From: Levyella massiliensis
Lineage (GTDB): Bacteria > Bacillota > Clostridia > Tissierellales > Peptoniphilaceae
Length of the DNA stretch: 64,000 bases
Direction: 5' to 3'
Assembly: GCF_000308275.2 (NCBI RefSeq)
Contig: NZ_HG529490.1
Coordinates: forward strand, 248,001 to 312,000
A model generated the notes under the pieces. It was given only the letters and a program-made list of their open reading frames with translations. It was not told the origin of the DNA and ran no database searches. Below are positions 1 to 8,515 of the stretch, in pieces (the stretch's first letter is position 1; every line of letters begins with the position of its first letter). A program made the position numbers and the translations under genes.

Positions 1-195
1 TTGGCCAGCATCGTGATTATTGCGGCAACGCTGATGATGGAGCCCAAAACCAAGGCCGGAGCATTGTTTGGACAGGAGTCCAATGTATACGGAACCTCAG
101 TACATCGTCCGAAAGATGATATGCTGAACAAAGTAACGATCGTTTGCGGTGTCATTTTTGTTATCAGTTTGATTGCTTTGCTCGCTATAAAATGA
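1..195 (+). CDS. secG: SecG, preprotein translocase subunit (5' partial)
   Basis: Small inner-membrane subunit that assists the SecYEG protein-export channel. The visible 64 residues show the end of a first hydrophobic segment (about residues 1-12), a glycine/polar cytoplasmic stretch containing GALFGQ, and a second membrane helix (about 44-63), the usual two-helix SecG plan. SecG is normally about 75 residues, so roughly ten N-terminal residues lie outside the window and the TTG at base 1 is probably an internal Leu codon rather than the start. It is followed by a terminator and then rnr, the common Gram-positive order secG-rnr-smpB. Family assignment is from hydropathy, size and context. 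Confidence 0.8.
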   Translation: MASIVIIAATLMMEPKTKAGALFGQESNVYGTSVHRPKDDMLNKVTIVCGVIFVISLIALLAIK

Positions 196-204
196 GACCT
201 TTTT

Positions 205-236
205 GAAGCCGAGGATATCCTCGGCTTTTTCTTTTT
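205..236 (+). terminator. Rho-independent terminator after secG
   Basis: A perfect self-complementary stretch at 208-225 (GCCGAGGAT/ATCCTCGGC) is followed by a T-rich run to 236. It separates secG from rnr. Confidence 0.85.
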
Positions 237-305
237 TACCATATGAATCTGAGGGATGGGTACAATAATCTTGGACATGGTCTCATCCGAGAGGAGGAAG
301 TCACT

Positions 306-2867
306 ATGGATTTGAAAGATTTTTTGTTGTCCTACTTTACCAGTGAACAGTATGAACCGATGCGCACAAAGGAATTAGCCGATTTATTCGGCTTGGAGGG
401 AAAGACTCGCATCGATTTTTACGACGCGATTGACAGCATGCTGGAAAAAGAAATGATCAAAATGAGTAAACGCGGCCGCATTAAAGCTTATCCGATTGCG
501 GGAGGCGAGGAAGAGGATGTCGAGAGTGCCTCCGAAGAGCTGACAAAGCGTGCGCCGGATTTTGATGTGAGTTTTATGCCGCTTCAGGGAAAAGAAAAAG
601 AAAAGCTGCATCACGGCAAGAAAAAGAGCATTGCGGCGAAAAAAGTAAGCCATGAGACGCTGAAAAAGACGAAAGCGGTAACGGAAAAACCACAGCCGGC
701 GGAAAAAAGCGCGAAGGATGGCGCAGTAGCCGAGGAAAATACGACCGATCCTCTGGTGGGACGTTTGAGTGGTAATGCCAAGGGCTTTGCCTTTTTCCTC
801 TCGGAACGCGAAGAGCAGCCGGATGTCTTTATTGCGCCGGATGATTTAAACGGGGCTCTGCATGGTGATCGGGTACGCATCGAAATTACGCAAGCCCCTG
901 ATCCCGAAGTGGGAAGAAATGCAAACGGCCGTGTGGTACAGATTCTTTCTCGCAACACGGATCCGATCGTCGGCCTCTATGAAAAGAAAAACGGCTACGG
1001 TTTCGTTTTACCGGATAAAAAGAATTATACTTGCGATATTTACATTGCGGATGCCGATGCGATGGAAGCAGACGATGGCGACAAAGTTATCGTTGAACTG
1101 TTTGGCGCCGATGACAATGAGGGCAATCCTTCCGGACGGATTTTGGAAGTGCTCGGACCTGCCGGTGCAAAAGGCGTAGATATCACCTCGGTCGCACGTG
1201 AATTTCAACTGCCTTATGAGTTCTCCGAAGACACATTAAAAGAAGCAGAAGCCTTGCCGGAAGAAGTGGATAAAGCGGATTACCGTGGCAGACGAGACTT
1301 GCGAAACAAGTTTACGGTCACGATAGACGGTGCCGATGCGAAAGACTTTGACGATGCGATCTCTGTGGAAAAACGGGGAAGATATTACAATCTCTATGTG
1401 CATATTGCGGATGTTTCACACTACGTGAAGCCCGGATCGGCCATTGATCGTGATGCGTACGAACGCGGCAATTCTGTGTACTTACTGGACCGCGTTATTC
1501 CTATGTTGCCCGAGAAGCTCTCCAACGGGTTGTGCTCACTGAATCCCGATGTGGATCGCATGGCCATGACTACGCAGATGACGTTGGATCTGGAAGGCAA
1601 TGTGGTGGATCACCAGTTTTATCCGAGCGTAATCCGCTCCAACCATCGCTTGGTGTATGACGATGTGTCGGATTACATCGAAAATGGCACGGTGTTTGAT
1701 GAAGACGAAGTGCTTTTTGATCAGTTGGATATTATGGCGGAATTGTATCGTTTGCTGGCTAAGAAACGCGTAGAGCGTGGTACGCTGGATTTTGATTTTC
1801 CGGAGACCGATATTCGTCTGGATGAAAATGGCGCTGCTGTAGAGGTGAAGTTAGCGGAAAGACGGACTGCCAATCGCGTCATTGAAGAGTTTATGATCCT
1901 CAACAATGTGGTGGTAGGCACGACATTCTACGAGAAAAAACTGCCCTTTGTCTATCGCGTGCACGCAGAACCGAAGGCGGAAGATATTGAGCGCTTAAAT
2001 CGTGCGCTGGCAGCATTCCATTATGAGCCGATTGCCCAGAATCCGGAACCGGCACGCATGCGTGAGATTCTGGAAAAGGCAGCAGGCGAAAAAGAAGAAG
2101 GCATCCTAAACATGCTCATTTTGCAGAGCATGTCCAAGGCCGTATACAGTCCGAAGCCGACCATGCACTATGGCTTGGCGGAGGAACACTATTCGCACTT
2201 CACTTCGCCGATTCGTCGTTATGCCGATCTCATTGCGCATCGACTGCTGAAAGCGTGGCTTATGGGCGAAGCGCGAAATGACGAGGGACTGAAAAAAGAA
2301 CTATTCACGCAATGTGAGCATATTTCTCTGACCGAGCAAAAAGCAGAGGAAGCGGAACGCGACGTGGTGGACATGAAGTGCGCGGAATACATGCAACGCT
2401 ATGTGGGAGAAGAATTTGTGGGACAGGTTACTTCACTCACCAATTTTGGCGTTTTCGTCCGCTTGGAAAATACGGTGGAAGGCTTAGCTCATTTCCGGGA
2501 TATGACCGACGACTATTATTCTTATGATGAGGAACGCATGGTGGTGCGTGGAGAACGCCTACACCGTGAGTTGCACTATGGAGATTCGGTACGCGTTTTG
2601 GTGGCGGCGGCCAATCCGTTGCTCAGAGAGGTGGACTTTCATCTGCCGGAATTCACACGTCAGCTCGACAAGAACGAAAGACATGAGAATAAAGAACGTA
2701 ATGGCCATCGTCATGGCGCCCGTGGAGGCGTGGCATTTCAACGTCGCACGCAGGAACGCCCCAAAAATTTTAAGGGCGGAAGAACGTCCCGTGCTAATCA
2801 GCCGCGTAAGAAGGGCGCCAGTCGCCATCGCAATCAACTCTCCAATCGAGCACGACGTAAGGGCTGA
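306..2867 (+). CDS. rnr: Ribonuclease R
   Basis: 3'-to-5' exoribonuclease that degrades structured RNA and works with tmRNA/SmpB in mRNA clean-up. Domain order: N-terminal winged helix (about residues 1-65), a Lys/Glu-rich linker, two cold-shock-like OB folds (GRLSGNAKGFAFF and GLYEKKNGYGFV), the RNB catalytic domain with the metal-binding motif DGADAKDFDDAI, a C-terminal S1 domain (GQVTSLTNFGVFVRL), and a very basic Arg/Lys/Gly tail. The ATG at 306 is chosen because GAGGAGG lies just upstream; an in-frame ATG at 243 would add 21 unlikely residues and lacks a ribosome binding site. Length 853 residues, slightly longer than average because of the linker and tail. Next gene is smpB, its functional partner. 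Confidence 0.96.
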   Translation: MDLKDFLLSYFTSEQYEPMRTKELADLFGLEGKTRIDFYDAIDSMLEKEMIKMSKRGRIKAYPIAGGEEEDVESASEELTKRAPDFDVSFMPLQGKEKEKLHHGKKKSIAAKKVSHETLKKTKAVTEKPQPAEKSAKDGAVAEENTTDPLVGRLSGNAKGFAFFLSEREEQPDVFIAPDDLNGALHGDRVRIEITQAPDPEVGRNANGRVVQILSRNTDPIVGLYEKKNGYGFVLPDKKNYTCDIYIADADAMEADDGDKVIVELFGADDNEGNPSGRILEVLGPAGAKGVDITSVAREFQLPYEFSEDTLKEAEALPEEVDKADYRGRRDLRNKFTVTIDGADAKDFDDAISVEKRGRYYNLYVHIADVSHYVKPGSAIDRDAYERGNSVYLLDRVIPMLPEKLSNGLCSLNPDVDRMAMTTQMTLDLEGNVVDHQFYPSVIRSNHRLVYDDVSDYIENGTVFDEDEVLFDQLDIMAELYRLLAKKRVERGTLDFDFPETDIRLDENGAAVEVKLAERRTANRVIEEFMILNNVVVGTTFYEKKLPFVYRVHAEPKAEDIERLNRALAAFHYEPIAQNPEPARMREILEKAAGEKEEGILNMLILQSMSKAVYSPKPTMHYGLAEEHYSHFTSPIRRYADLIAHRLLKAWLMGEARNDEGLKKELFTQCEHISLTEQKAEEAERDVVDMKCAEYMQRYVGEEFVGQVTSLTNFGVFVRLENTVEGLAHFRDMTDDYYSYDEERMVVRGERLHRELHYGDSVRVLVAAANPLLREVDFHLPEFTRQLDKNERHENKERNGHRHGARGGVAFQRRTQERPKNFKGGRTSRANQPRKKGASRHRNQLSNRARRKG

Positions 2868-2888
2868 TGCTGCGTCCGGCATCAGCCC
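2861..2888 (+). other. Strong hairpin at the rnr stop codon
   Basis: A perfect 10-bp stem (2861-2870 with 2879-2888) closes an 8-base loop and includes the rnr stop codon (TGA 2865-2867). No T-run follows, so it does not look like a terminator. It sits in the 57-bp rnr-smpB gap and could be an RNA processing or stability element; that role is inference. Confidence 0.6.
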
Positions 2889-2924
2889 CGAGGGGCCGGA
2901 TCCGGAGAGCAGAGAGGAATAATC

Positions 2925-3386
2925 ATGCAAAACGAAGGAACAAAAGTGTTGGCAAACAATCGACGCGCCAAGCACGAATATTTCATTGAAAAAATTTTGG
3001 AAGCGGGCATTGCCCTGAAAGGTACAGAGGTCAAGAGCGTGCGCCAGGGGCATGTATCCATTCAGGAATCCTACGTTGATATTTATGAGGGGGAGGCCTG
3101 GATTAAAGGGATGCACATCAGCCCGTATGAGCAGGGCAATCGCTATAATACGGATCCAGTGCGCGATCGACGTCTGCTTTTGCATAAAAAAGAGATTCGT
3201 CAGCTGGCACAGGCGATTCAGCGGGACGGCTATACGGTTATCCCGCTCAGCGTAAATTTACGCGGTCGTCATATTAAAGTAGATATTGCGTTGGCGAAGG
3301 GCAAAAAGCTCTATGATAAGCGCGAAAGCTTACGTGAAGCAGACGATAAGCGTCGTATTGAACGCACGTTGAAGGACTGGGGATGA
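2925..3386 (+). CDS. smpB: SmpB, SsrA-binding protein
   Basis: Binds tmRNA and delivers it to stalled ribosomes for trans-translation. The 153-residue protein has the family hallmarks: N-terminal NRRAKHEYFIEKILEAGIAL, then KGTEVKSVR, a central oligonucleotide-binding barrel, and the basic C-terminal tail (KGKKLYDKRESL ... DKRRIERTL) that inserts into the ribosomal decoding centre. Start ATG at 2925 follows an AGAGAGGAA ribosome binding site. It lies downstream of rnr and its stop overlaps the start of the GtrA-like gene (ATGA). The tmRNA partner is at 55872-56215 in this same window. Confidence 0.97.
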   Translation: MQNEGTKVLANNRRAKHEYFIEKILEAGIALKGTEVKSVRQGHVSIQESYVDIYEGEAWIKGMHISPYEQGNRYNTDPVRDRRLLLHKKEIRQLAQAIQRDGYTVIPLSVNLRGRHIKVDIALAKGKKLYDKRESLREADDKRRIERTLKDWG

Positions 3387-3811
3387 AGATAAAAGAATTA
3401 TGGCTACGATGGCAGGAACCGATTTGCTACCTTTTTTTCGGTGTCCTAACGACCGTGGTTAACTACATCGTATATTTCTTGGCGACACGTGGAGCAGGGC
3501 TGCATTATATGGTGGCAACGGGGCTTTCCTGGGTGGTCGCGGTGCTGTTTGCCTTTGTCACGAACCGTCGCTTTGTCTTTGCGTCCGATGCGAAGGGCAA
3601 AGTAGCCGTGGGTGCTGAATTGTTGCGCTTTATTGGTGGCCGGGTGCTTTCTCTGTTATTGGAAGCGCTCATCATGTTCCTCGGTATCGAAGGCTTGAAG
3701 CTGCTCCGGTATGACTGGGCCGTCAAGACGGTGGCGCAGGTTGGCGTAGTGGTTTCTAATTATTTTCTGAGTAAATTTTTCGTGTTTAAAAAAGAGACGC
3801 CTCAATCCTGA
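3383..3811 (+). CDS. GtrA-like polytopic membrane protein
   Basis: 142 residues with four predicted membrane helices and the GtrA/DPMS signature near the N terminus (YLFFGVLTTVVNYIVYF) and C terminus (SNYFLSKFFVFKK). GtrA-family proteins are thought to help move undecaprenyl-linked sugars across the membrane in polysaccharide or teichoic acid glycosylation. The start overlaps the smpB stop by 4 bases, implying translational coupling. No glycosyltransferase partner is adjacent, so the substrate cannot be guessed. Confidence 0.85.
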   Translation: MKIKELWLRWQEPICYLFFGVLTTVVNYIVYFLATRGAGLHYMVATGLSWVVAVLFAFVTNRRFVFASDAKGKVAVGAELLRFIGGRVLSLLLEALIMFLGIEGLKLLRYDWAVKTVAQVGVVVSNYFLSKFFVFKKETPQS

Positions 3812-3825
3812 GGCGTCTCTTTATC
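3791..3825. terminator. Bidirectional terminator between the GtrA-like gene and msrAB
   Basis: A 12-bp stem (3793-3804 with 3809-3820, loop ATCC) carries the gtrA stop codon inside it. It is flanked by an A-run on the left and TTT on the right. On the - strand it is followed by six Ts, so it can also end msrAB transcripts. Confidence 0.85.
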
Positions 3826-3895
3826 GTGCAAGTTTTATGGCGGAAACAAGCTGCTTTCTCAAATGGTTTGTCGGATCGTTCGGGTGATATAACGG

Positions 3896-4879
3896 TTAGT
3901 TTTCGAGATCGGTTTTCTCTACATAGCGGATCCAGGCGCCATAGCCCTCTTCTTCCATCTTTTCCAACGGGATAAAGCGTAAGGCAGAACCGTCAATGCA
4001 ATAGCGCAGGCCGCCCAACGCGAGGGGACCGTCTTCGAAGACATGTCCCAAATGGCTGTCGGCATGGCGGGAACGCACTTCAACGCGCGCTCTGCCGGGA
4101 ATTGAAGTGTCGCGATGTTCGCTTAATTGGTCCGTCCGTATGGGCTTACTAAAGGAAGGCCATCCGCAGCCGGCGTCAAATTTATCGCGAGAACTGAAGA
4201 GAGGCTCCCCGGAGACGATGTCTACATACAGACCGGGCTCAAATTTCTGATCATAGGGATGCGCATGCGGTACATCGGTACCCTGCTCCTGCGTAATGTG
4301 GTATTGCGCCGGCGTCAACGTTTGACGCAAGGTTTCCGGATCGGGCTTCTTAAATTCTTCAAAGCCGTCGGATAGTGGCTTCGTGGCCAACGTCAGATCC
4401 AAATGACAATAGCCGTTGGGATTTTTCTCCAAATAATCCTGATGGTAGTCTTCGGCTTTGACCCAATTTTTAAGAGGAGCCGCCTCAATAGCTACGGGCT
4501 TTCCAAGCTTTTTGGACCATGATGCCAGCACGTTTTTAATTTTTTCGAGGGTGCCGAAAACCGCATCCTGTGGTACATAGATGCCCGTGCGATATTGGCG
4601 TCCCACATCGTTTCCTTGGCGATTAACCGACAGCGGGTCCACAATGCGATAGTAATGATCCAATAGTTCCTCCAGGGATATACGATGCGGCGCATACGTA
4701 ATTTTTACAGTTTCCGCATGATCGGTTAGTTTCACTTTCTTATAGTTCGTTTCGGTTGTGTTTCCATTGGCATAGCCGACCTCCGTTTTAAGGACGCCGT
4801 TTAATTGACGAAAATATCCTTGTACGCCCCAAAAACAACCTCCGGCGAGGTAAATGGTGGCGATGGGTTGATGGTCCAT
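3896..4879 (-). CDS. msrAB: Fused peptide methionine sulfoxide reductase MsrA/MsrB
   Basis: Repairs oxidised methionine: the MsrA half reduces the S-sulfoxide and the MsrB half the R-sulfoxide. The MsrA domain begins with GGCFWG (catalytic Cys15) and ends near residue 175. The MsrB domain shows [10 protein letters not shown] and the catalytic-Cys motif [11 protein letters not shown]. The start at 4879 is preceded on the - strand by AAGGAGGG; a longer reading to 4963 adds 28 residues without a binding site and would run towards the divergent gene. Length 327 residues is typical of MsrA-MsrB fusions. No signal peptide, so cytoplasmic. Transcribed divergently from the nfn gene. Confidence 0.96.
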   Translation of the reverse strand: MDHQPIATIYLAGGCFWGVQGYFRQLNGVLKTEVGYANGNTTETNYKKVKLTDHAETVKITYAPHRISLEELLDHYYRIVDPLSVNRQGNDVGRQYRTGIYVPQDAVFGTLEKIKNVLASWSKKLGKPVAIEAAPLKNWVKAEDYHQDYLEKNPNGYCHLDLTLATKPLSDGFEEFKKPDPETLRQTLTPAQYHITQEQGTDVPHAHPYDQKFEPGLYVDIVSGEPLFSSRDKFDAGCGWPSFSKPIRTDQLSEHRDTSIPGRARVEVRSRHADSHLGHVFEDGPLALGGLRYCIDGSALRFIPLEKMEEEGYGAWIRYVEKTDLEN

Positions 4880-4987
4880 GGTCCCTCCTTTGTAAGAGAG
4901 AATGCGATTCGTCTTGTGCATTCCTCGTTTCTTCAGATTAATGTATACTGAATATAAGTGCAAGAAGCGTGGAGAAGGAGGAAGGCC

Positions 4988-7291
4988 ATGTTTGAAATCG
5001 TGGGGAAAGAATGGCTGGCGGATAATATTGTTTCCTTAGTGGTGAAGGCACCGCGTGTGGCACAAACGTGTGAACCGGGACAATTTTTAATTATCAAAGC
5101 CGACGAGGTTGCAGAGCGAATCCCTCTGACGATTGCGGATTATAATCGCGAGGAGGAAACCGTTACCGTAGCCATTCAAACTATCGGAAAATCAACGCAG
5201 AAAATTGCTGACTTTGCCGTGGGAGATGTTTTGCGTGATGTTTTGGGACCGTTGGGGCATCCGTCTGCGTTTATTCAAGAACCGTTGGAAGCGGTGCAAA
5301 AGCGTCGCTATATTTTCATTGCCGGCGGGCTGGGGGCTGCCCCGGTGTATCCGCAAGTGCGCTGGTTATCGGAACATGGCGTTTCGGTGGATGTAATTAT
5401 GGGCGCTCGGAATAAGGCGTTGGTGTTCTGGGAAGATCGTATGCGGGCGGTTGCCGATCAAGTCTATGTTACGACTGATGACGGCAGCTACGGCAGACAC
5501 GGATTGGTCACGCAGTGCTTGGAAGAGTTGGTTACCAAAGAGGGCAAGCACTATGATCAATGCGTTTGCATCGGCCCGATGATCATGATGAAATTTTTAG
5601 CTAAGCTGACGGCAGCGGACGGGCTGGACATCCCTACGATTGTATCGATGAACCCCATCATGGTGGATGGCACGGGCATGTGCGGGGCTTGTCGCGTGCA
5701 CGTCGGGGACAAGGTGCGCTTTGCCTGTGTGGACGGCCCGGAATTTGATGCGAGAGATATTGATTTTGACGAGGCCATACGGCGACAAAAGATGTATCGC
5801 ACGAAAGAAGGACGCGAAAAGATTCGAACCGAAGGCACATCGGCGCCGCAGGCGGTCGTGAAAAACGGAGAAACGCAGTATTTTGATATCTTAAAACGCG
5901 TGCCCGTGGCGGAACAGGATCCGTTAAAACGTTCGGAAAATTTTGAGGAAGTGTCGTTGGGCTATGATGCGCGTGGTGCGGCGCTGGAAGCATCGCGTTG
6001 TTTAGAGTGCAAAAAACCGCGTTGTGTGGGCGCGTGTCCGGTAGCCATTGATATTCCGGGCTTTATCCGCGAGATCAAAACGAATCAGTTGTCGGCGGCC
6101 TTTGACGTACTGAGCCAATCTACGTCATTACCCGCTGTGTGCGGACGCGTCTGCCCGCAGGAGGAGCAATGTGAAGGCGCCTGCATTCGCGGCATTAAGG
6201 GAGAGCCGGTATCCATCGGAAAACTGGAACGCTACGTGGCGGACTGGGCACGGGAGGAAGGCATTCGTCCACAAGCGCCGCAGGTGATGAAGACGGGACA
6301 AAAAGTAGCCATCATCGGTTCAGGGCCGTCAGGCCTTGCCTGTGCGGGCGATCTGGCCAAGCTCGGCTACGACGTTACGATTTTCGAATCGCTCCATGAA
6401 GCAGGCGGCGTACTGCAATACGGGATTCCGGAGTTTCGTTTGCCGAAAAATGAAGTCGTGGCCTACGAAGTGGAGAATGTACGACGCTTGGGCGTTAAAA
6501 TTGAAACCGATGTGTTTGTCGGCCAAAGTACGACCATTCCTGAATTGATGGAACAAGAAGGCTTTGAAGCGGTCTTTATTGGCTCCGGCGCCGGCTTACC
6601 GCGTTTTATGAATATTCCCGGCGAATCCTTAAACGGTGTGATGTCTGCCAATGAATATCTGACGCGCAATAATCTGATGCATGCCTTTGATGCGCGCTAC
6701 GATACGAAAATGGAACGTGGCAAACGCGTTGTGACCGTGGGCGGCGGCAATGTAGCAATGGACGCAGCGCGTATGGCTTTGCGTTTGGGAGCAGAAAGCC
6801 GTCTTGTGTATCGCCGTAGTGAAAAAGAATTGCCGGCGCGTCTGGAGGAGATTGAACACGCGAAAGAGGAAGGCGTCATCTTTAATTTCCTTCGCAATCC
6901 GGTGGAAATTTTAGGCGATGATACCGGTTGGGTGTCGGCGATAAAATGCATTCGCATGGAATTGGGCGAACCGGACAGTTCGGGACGTCGCCGACCGGTG
7001 GAAATTCCCGGATCGGAATTTGTCATTGCCTGCGATACGGTTATTATGGCGTTGGGAACGAATGCCAATCCCCGTGCCGCTAAAGGCTTGGATGGACTGG
7101 GTCTCAATCAATGGAATGGCATTATTACGGATGAAGAAACCGGTGCGACCAATATCCCCGGCGTTTTTGCCGGCGGCGATGCGGTAACCGGTTCTGCCAC
7201 AGTGATTTTGGCCATGGGTGCCGGACGTAAAGCGGCGCAGGGCATAGATACGTATCTGAAAGAAAAACGGGGCGTGCGCACATCCCTGTAG
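4988..7291 (+). CDS. Fused NfnA-NfnB type ferredoxin/NAD(P) oxidoreductase
   Basis: The N-terminal part (about residues 1-285) is a ferredoxin-NADP reductase-like module: FAD-binding region, NAD-binding [10 protein letters not shown], and a [2Fe-2S] motif [21 protein letters not shown]. The rest (to residue 767) is a GltD-like flavoprotein: Cys motifs [14 protein letters not shown] and [16 protein letters not shown] for [4Fe-4S] clusters, [14 protein letters not shown] for FAD, and [13 protein letters not shown] for NAD(P). This is the architecture of NfnAB (electron-bifurcating NADH-dependent ferredoxin:NADP+ oxidoreductase) joined in one chain. Database names such as glutamate synthase small subunit come from the second half; no glutamate synthase large subunit is nearby. 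ATG at 4988 follows GGAGAAGGAGG. Confidence 0.88.
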   Translation: MFEIVGKEWLADNIVSLVVKAPRVAQTCEPGQFLIIKADEVAERIPLTIADYNREEETVTVAIQTIGKSTQKIADFAVGDVLRDVLGPLGHPSAFIQEPLEAVQKRRYIFIAGGLGAAPVYPQVRWLSEHGVSVDVIMGARNKALVFWEDRMRAVADQVYVTTDDGSYGRHGLVTQCLEELVTKEGKHYDQCVCIGPMIMMKFLAKLTAADGLDIPTIVSMNPIMVDGTGMCGACRVHVGDKVRFACVDGPEFDARDIDFDEAIRRQKMYRTKEGREKIRTEGTSAPQAVVKNGETQYFDILKRVPVAEQDPLKRSENFEEVSLGYDARGAALEASRCLECKKPRCVGACPVAIDIPGFIREIKTNQLSAAFDVLSQSTSLPAVCGRVCPQEEQCEGACIRGIKGEPVSIGKLERYVADWAREEGIRPQAPQVMKTGQKVAIIGSGPSGLACAGDLAKLGYDVTIFESLHEAGGVLQYGIPEFRLPKNEVVAYEVENVRRLGVKIETDVFVGQSTTIPELMEQEGFEAVFIGSGAGLPRFMNIPGESLNGVMSANEYLTRNNLMHAFDARYDTKMERGKRVVTVGGGNVAMDAARMALRLGAESRLVYRRSEKELPARLEEIEHAKEEGVIFNFLRNPVEILGDDTGWVSAIKCIRMELGEPDSSGRRRPVEIPGSEFVIACDTVIMALGTNANPRAAKGLDGLGLNQWNGIITDEETGATNIPGVFAGGDAVTGSATVILAMGAGRKAAQGIDTYLKEKRGVRTSL

Positions 7292-7336
7292 TCGGTAGGC
7301 AGCCCTCGGACTTCAATTGAATAAAGGATGAAAGGA

Positions 7337-7366
7337 AAAGTCGGCTTTGCCGGCTTTTCTTTAATT
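7337..7366 (+). terminator. Terminator after the nfn fusion gene
   Basis: A 10-bp stem with one G-T pair (AAAAGTCGGC/GCCGGCTTTT), closed by a three-base loop, is followed by CTTTAATTT. Confidence 0.75.
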
Positions 7367-7385
7367 TATGACTATATTGTCATAA
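7366..7385. promoter_or_regulatory. Inverted repeat, possible operator
   Basis: TTATGAC-N6-GTCATAA, a perfect 7-bp inverted repeat in the upstream region of the CpaE-like gene, about 57 bases before its start codon. The size suits a dimeric repressor site. No regulator is identified. Confidence 0.35.
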
Positions 7386-7441
7386 TAGTGGGACACCGTG
7401 AGACACAGCATTCGATAGGATATAGCTAGGGAGGTAAGCCT

Positions 7442-8515
7442 ATGAAATGGATGATTGCTGTGTTGGATCCCGATAGTTCGTATCGCGATCGCTTTTTAAA
7501 ACAATGGAAAACCTACCCCAAGGAGGGAGTGGGTCTCAACTGGTATGATACGCCGGAGGCATTGGCCGAGGTTTGCCGGACCAGGCGTGTGGATGCCATT
7601 CTGGTCAGTCCGCACCTTGCGGGCGATGCTCTGGAAAGCGTGATCCAGGCGATTTTGCCACCGCCTATTCTATGGTATTGGCATGAGGGAAATGACGCAG
7701 GGGATATGGAAAAATATCAACCGGTCAGTCGTATTCGACAAGAGATCTTACACCGCCTCTCGGCATTGCCGTCGCATGAGCCGACCGTGACTCGTGGCGG
7801 AAAGCTCTTATTCTGTACCGCTTTGAGCGGAGGCGTGGGACTATCCGCAATCGTGCAGGCGCTGGCCTTTACGTTGAAGAATCATCTGCCGGATAAGAAT
7901 ATTTTTATCCACGCGATGCAGCCGTTTTCGTTGCCGGAATGCGCCATAGCATCGGTTCCGACAGCACAAGAAACCTATACACTTTCCGATGTCGTTTTGT
8001 CCATGCGCATGCCATTAAGCGATGTCAATATGCGTCTTGCCTCGTGCACGGTGAGCCGCCATGGCGTGGATAGTATTGCAGCGCCAAAGCGAGCGGCGGA
8101 CTTTTTTGAAATTCGTGAGGAGGAGTGGGTACGCCTGTTTGAAACGCTTAAAGAGCGAGAAGAGTGGGTGCTTTTGGACTGCCCTGTCGGTTGGCTTTGG
8201 CGTTTCCCGGCGCTGCTTTCCGTCGCGGATCGGATGCTGGTGATTCGTCATGGCGAGAGTGATCAGGCAGTACGTCTCTTTTTGGAAGCGCTGCCGTATT
8301 CTTGGCAGGACGGAAAAGATGCCTTATTGGACCGCAAAAAACGGACACCAGCTTCGACACCGCTGTCGGGTGGGGCTTCACCCTTGACGGACGATACACA
8401 TTTTTGGTTGCCTTTCGTTGCCGAAAATGAGCACGCCTCATGGGAAAGGGTCGTACAAGTGATGCAAGAGCAAGAGAGCTTAAAGGAGGTGGTTTCGTGG
8501 TTACTACACTCTTAA
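7442..8515 (+). CDS. CpaE/TadZ-like protein with a defective P-loop
   Basis: 357 residues. The first ~110 residues resemble a receiver-type alpha/beta fold (MIAVLDPDSSYRDRFL ... VDAILVSPHLAG), and the rest resembles the MinD/CpaE ATPase fold. At about residues 128-136 the expected nucleotide-binding GGVGKT/S is SGGVGLSA, lacking the key lysine, so ATP binding is doubtful. A hydrophobic strand plus Asp (WVLLDCPVG) sits where MinD-like proteins have WVILDLP. CpaE/TadZ proteins place Tad pilus machinery at sites in the cell, but no cpaF, tadB or tadC gene is nearby. ATG follows GGGAGG. The gene overlaps the FHA gene by 19 bases, so the two are co-translated. Fold assignment is by eye; function unknown. 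Confidence 0.6.
   Translation: MKWMIAVLDPDSSYRDRFLKQWKTYPKEGVGLNWYDTPEALAEVCRTRRVDAILVSPHLAGDALESVIQAILPPPILWYWHEGNDAGDMEKYQPVSRIRQEILHRLSALPSHEPTVTRGGKLLFCTALSGGVGLSAIVQALAFTLKNHLPDKNIFIHAMQPFSLPECAIASVPTAQETYTLSDVVLSMRMPLSDVNMRLASCTVSRHGVDSIAAPKRAADFFEIREEEWVRLFETLKEREEWVLLDCPVGWLWRFPALLSVADRMLVIRHGESDQAVRLFLEALPYSWQDGKDALLDRKKRTPASTPLSGGASPLTDDTHFWLPFVAENEHASWERVVQVMQEQESLKEVVSWLLHS

Noticed and set aside
1-3. TTG at base 1 as the true secG start
   Set aside because: The first membrane helix would be cut short; SecG normally has about ten more residues.
4988-7291. Naming the gene gltD (glutamate synthase small subunit)
   Set aside because: The FNR-like half with a 2Fe-2S motif is NfnA-like, and no glutamate synthase large subunit is nearby.
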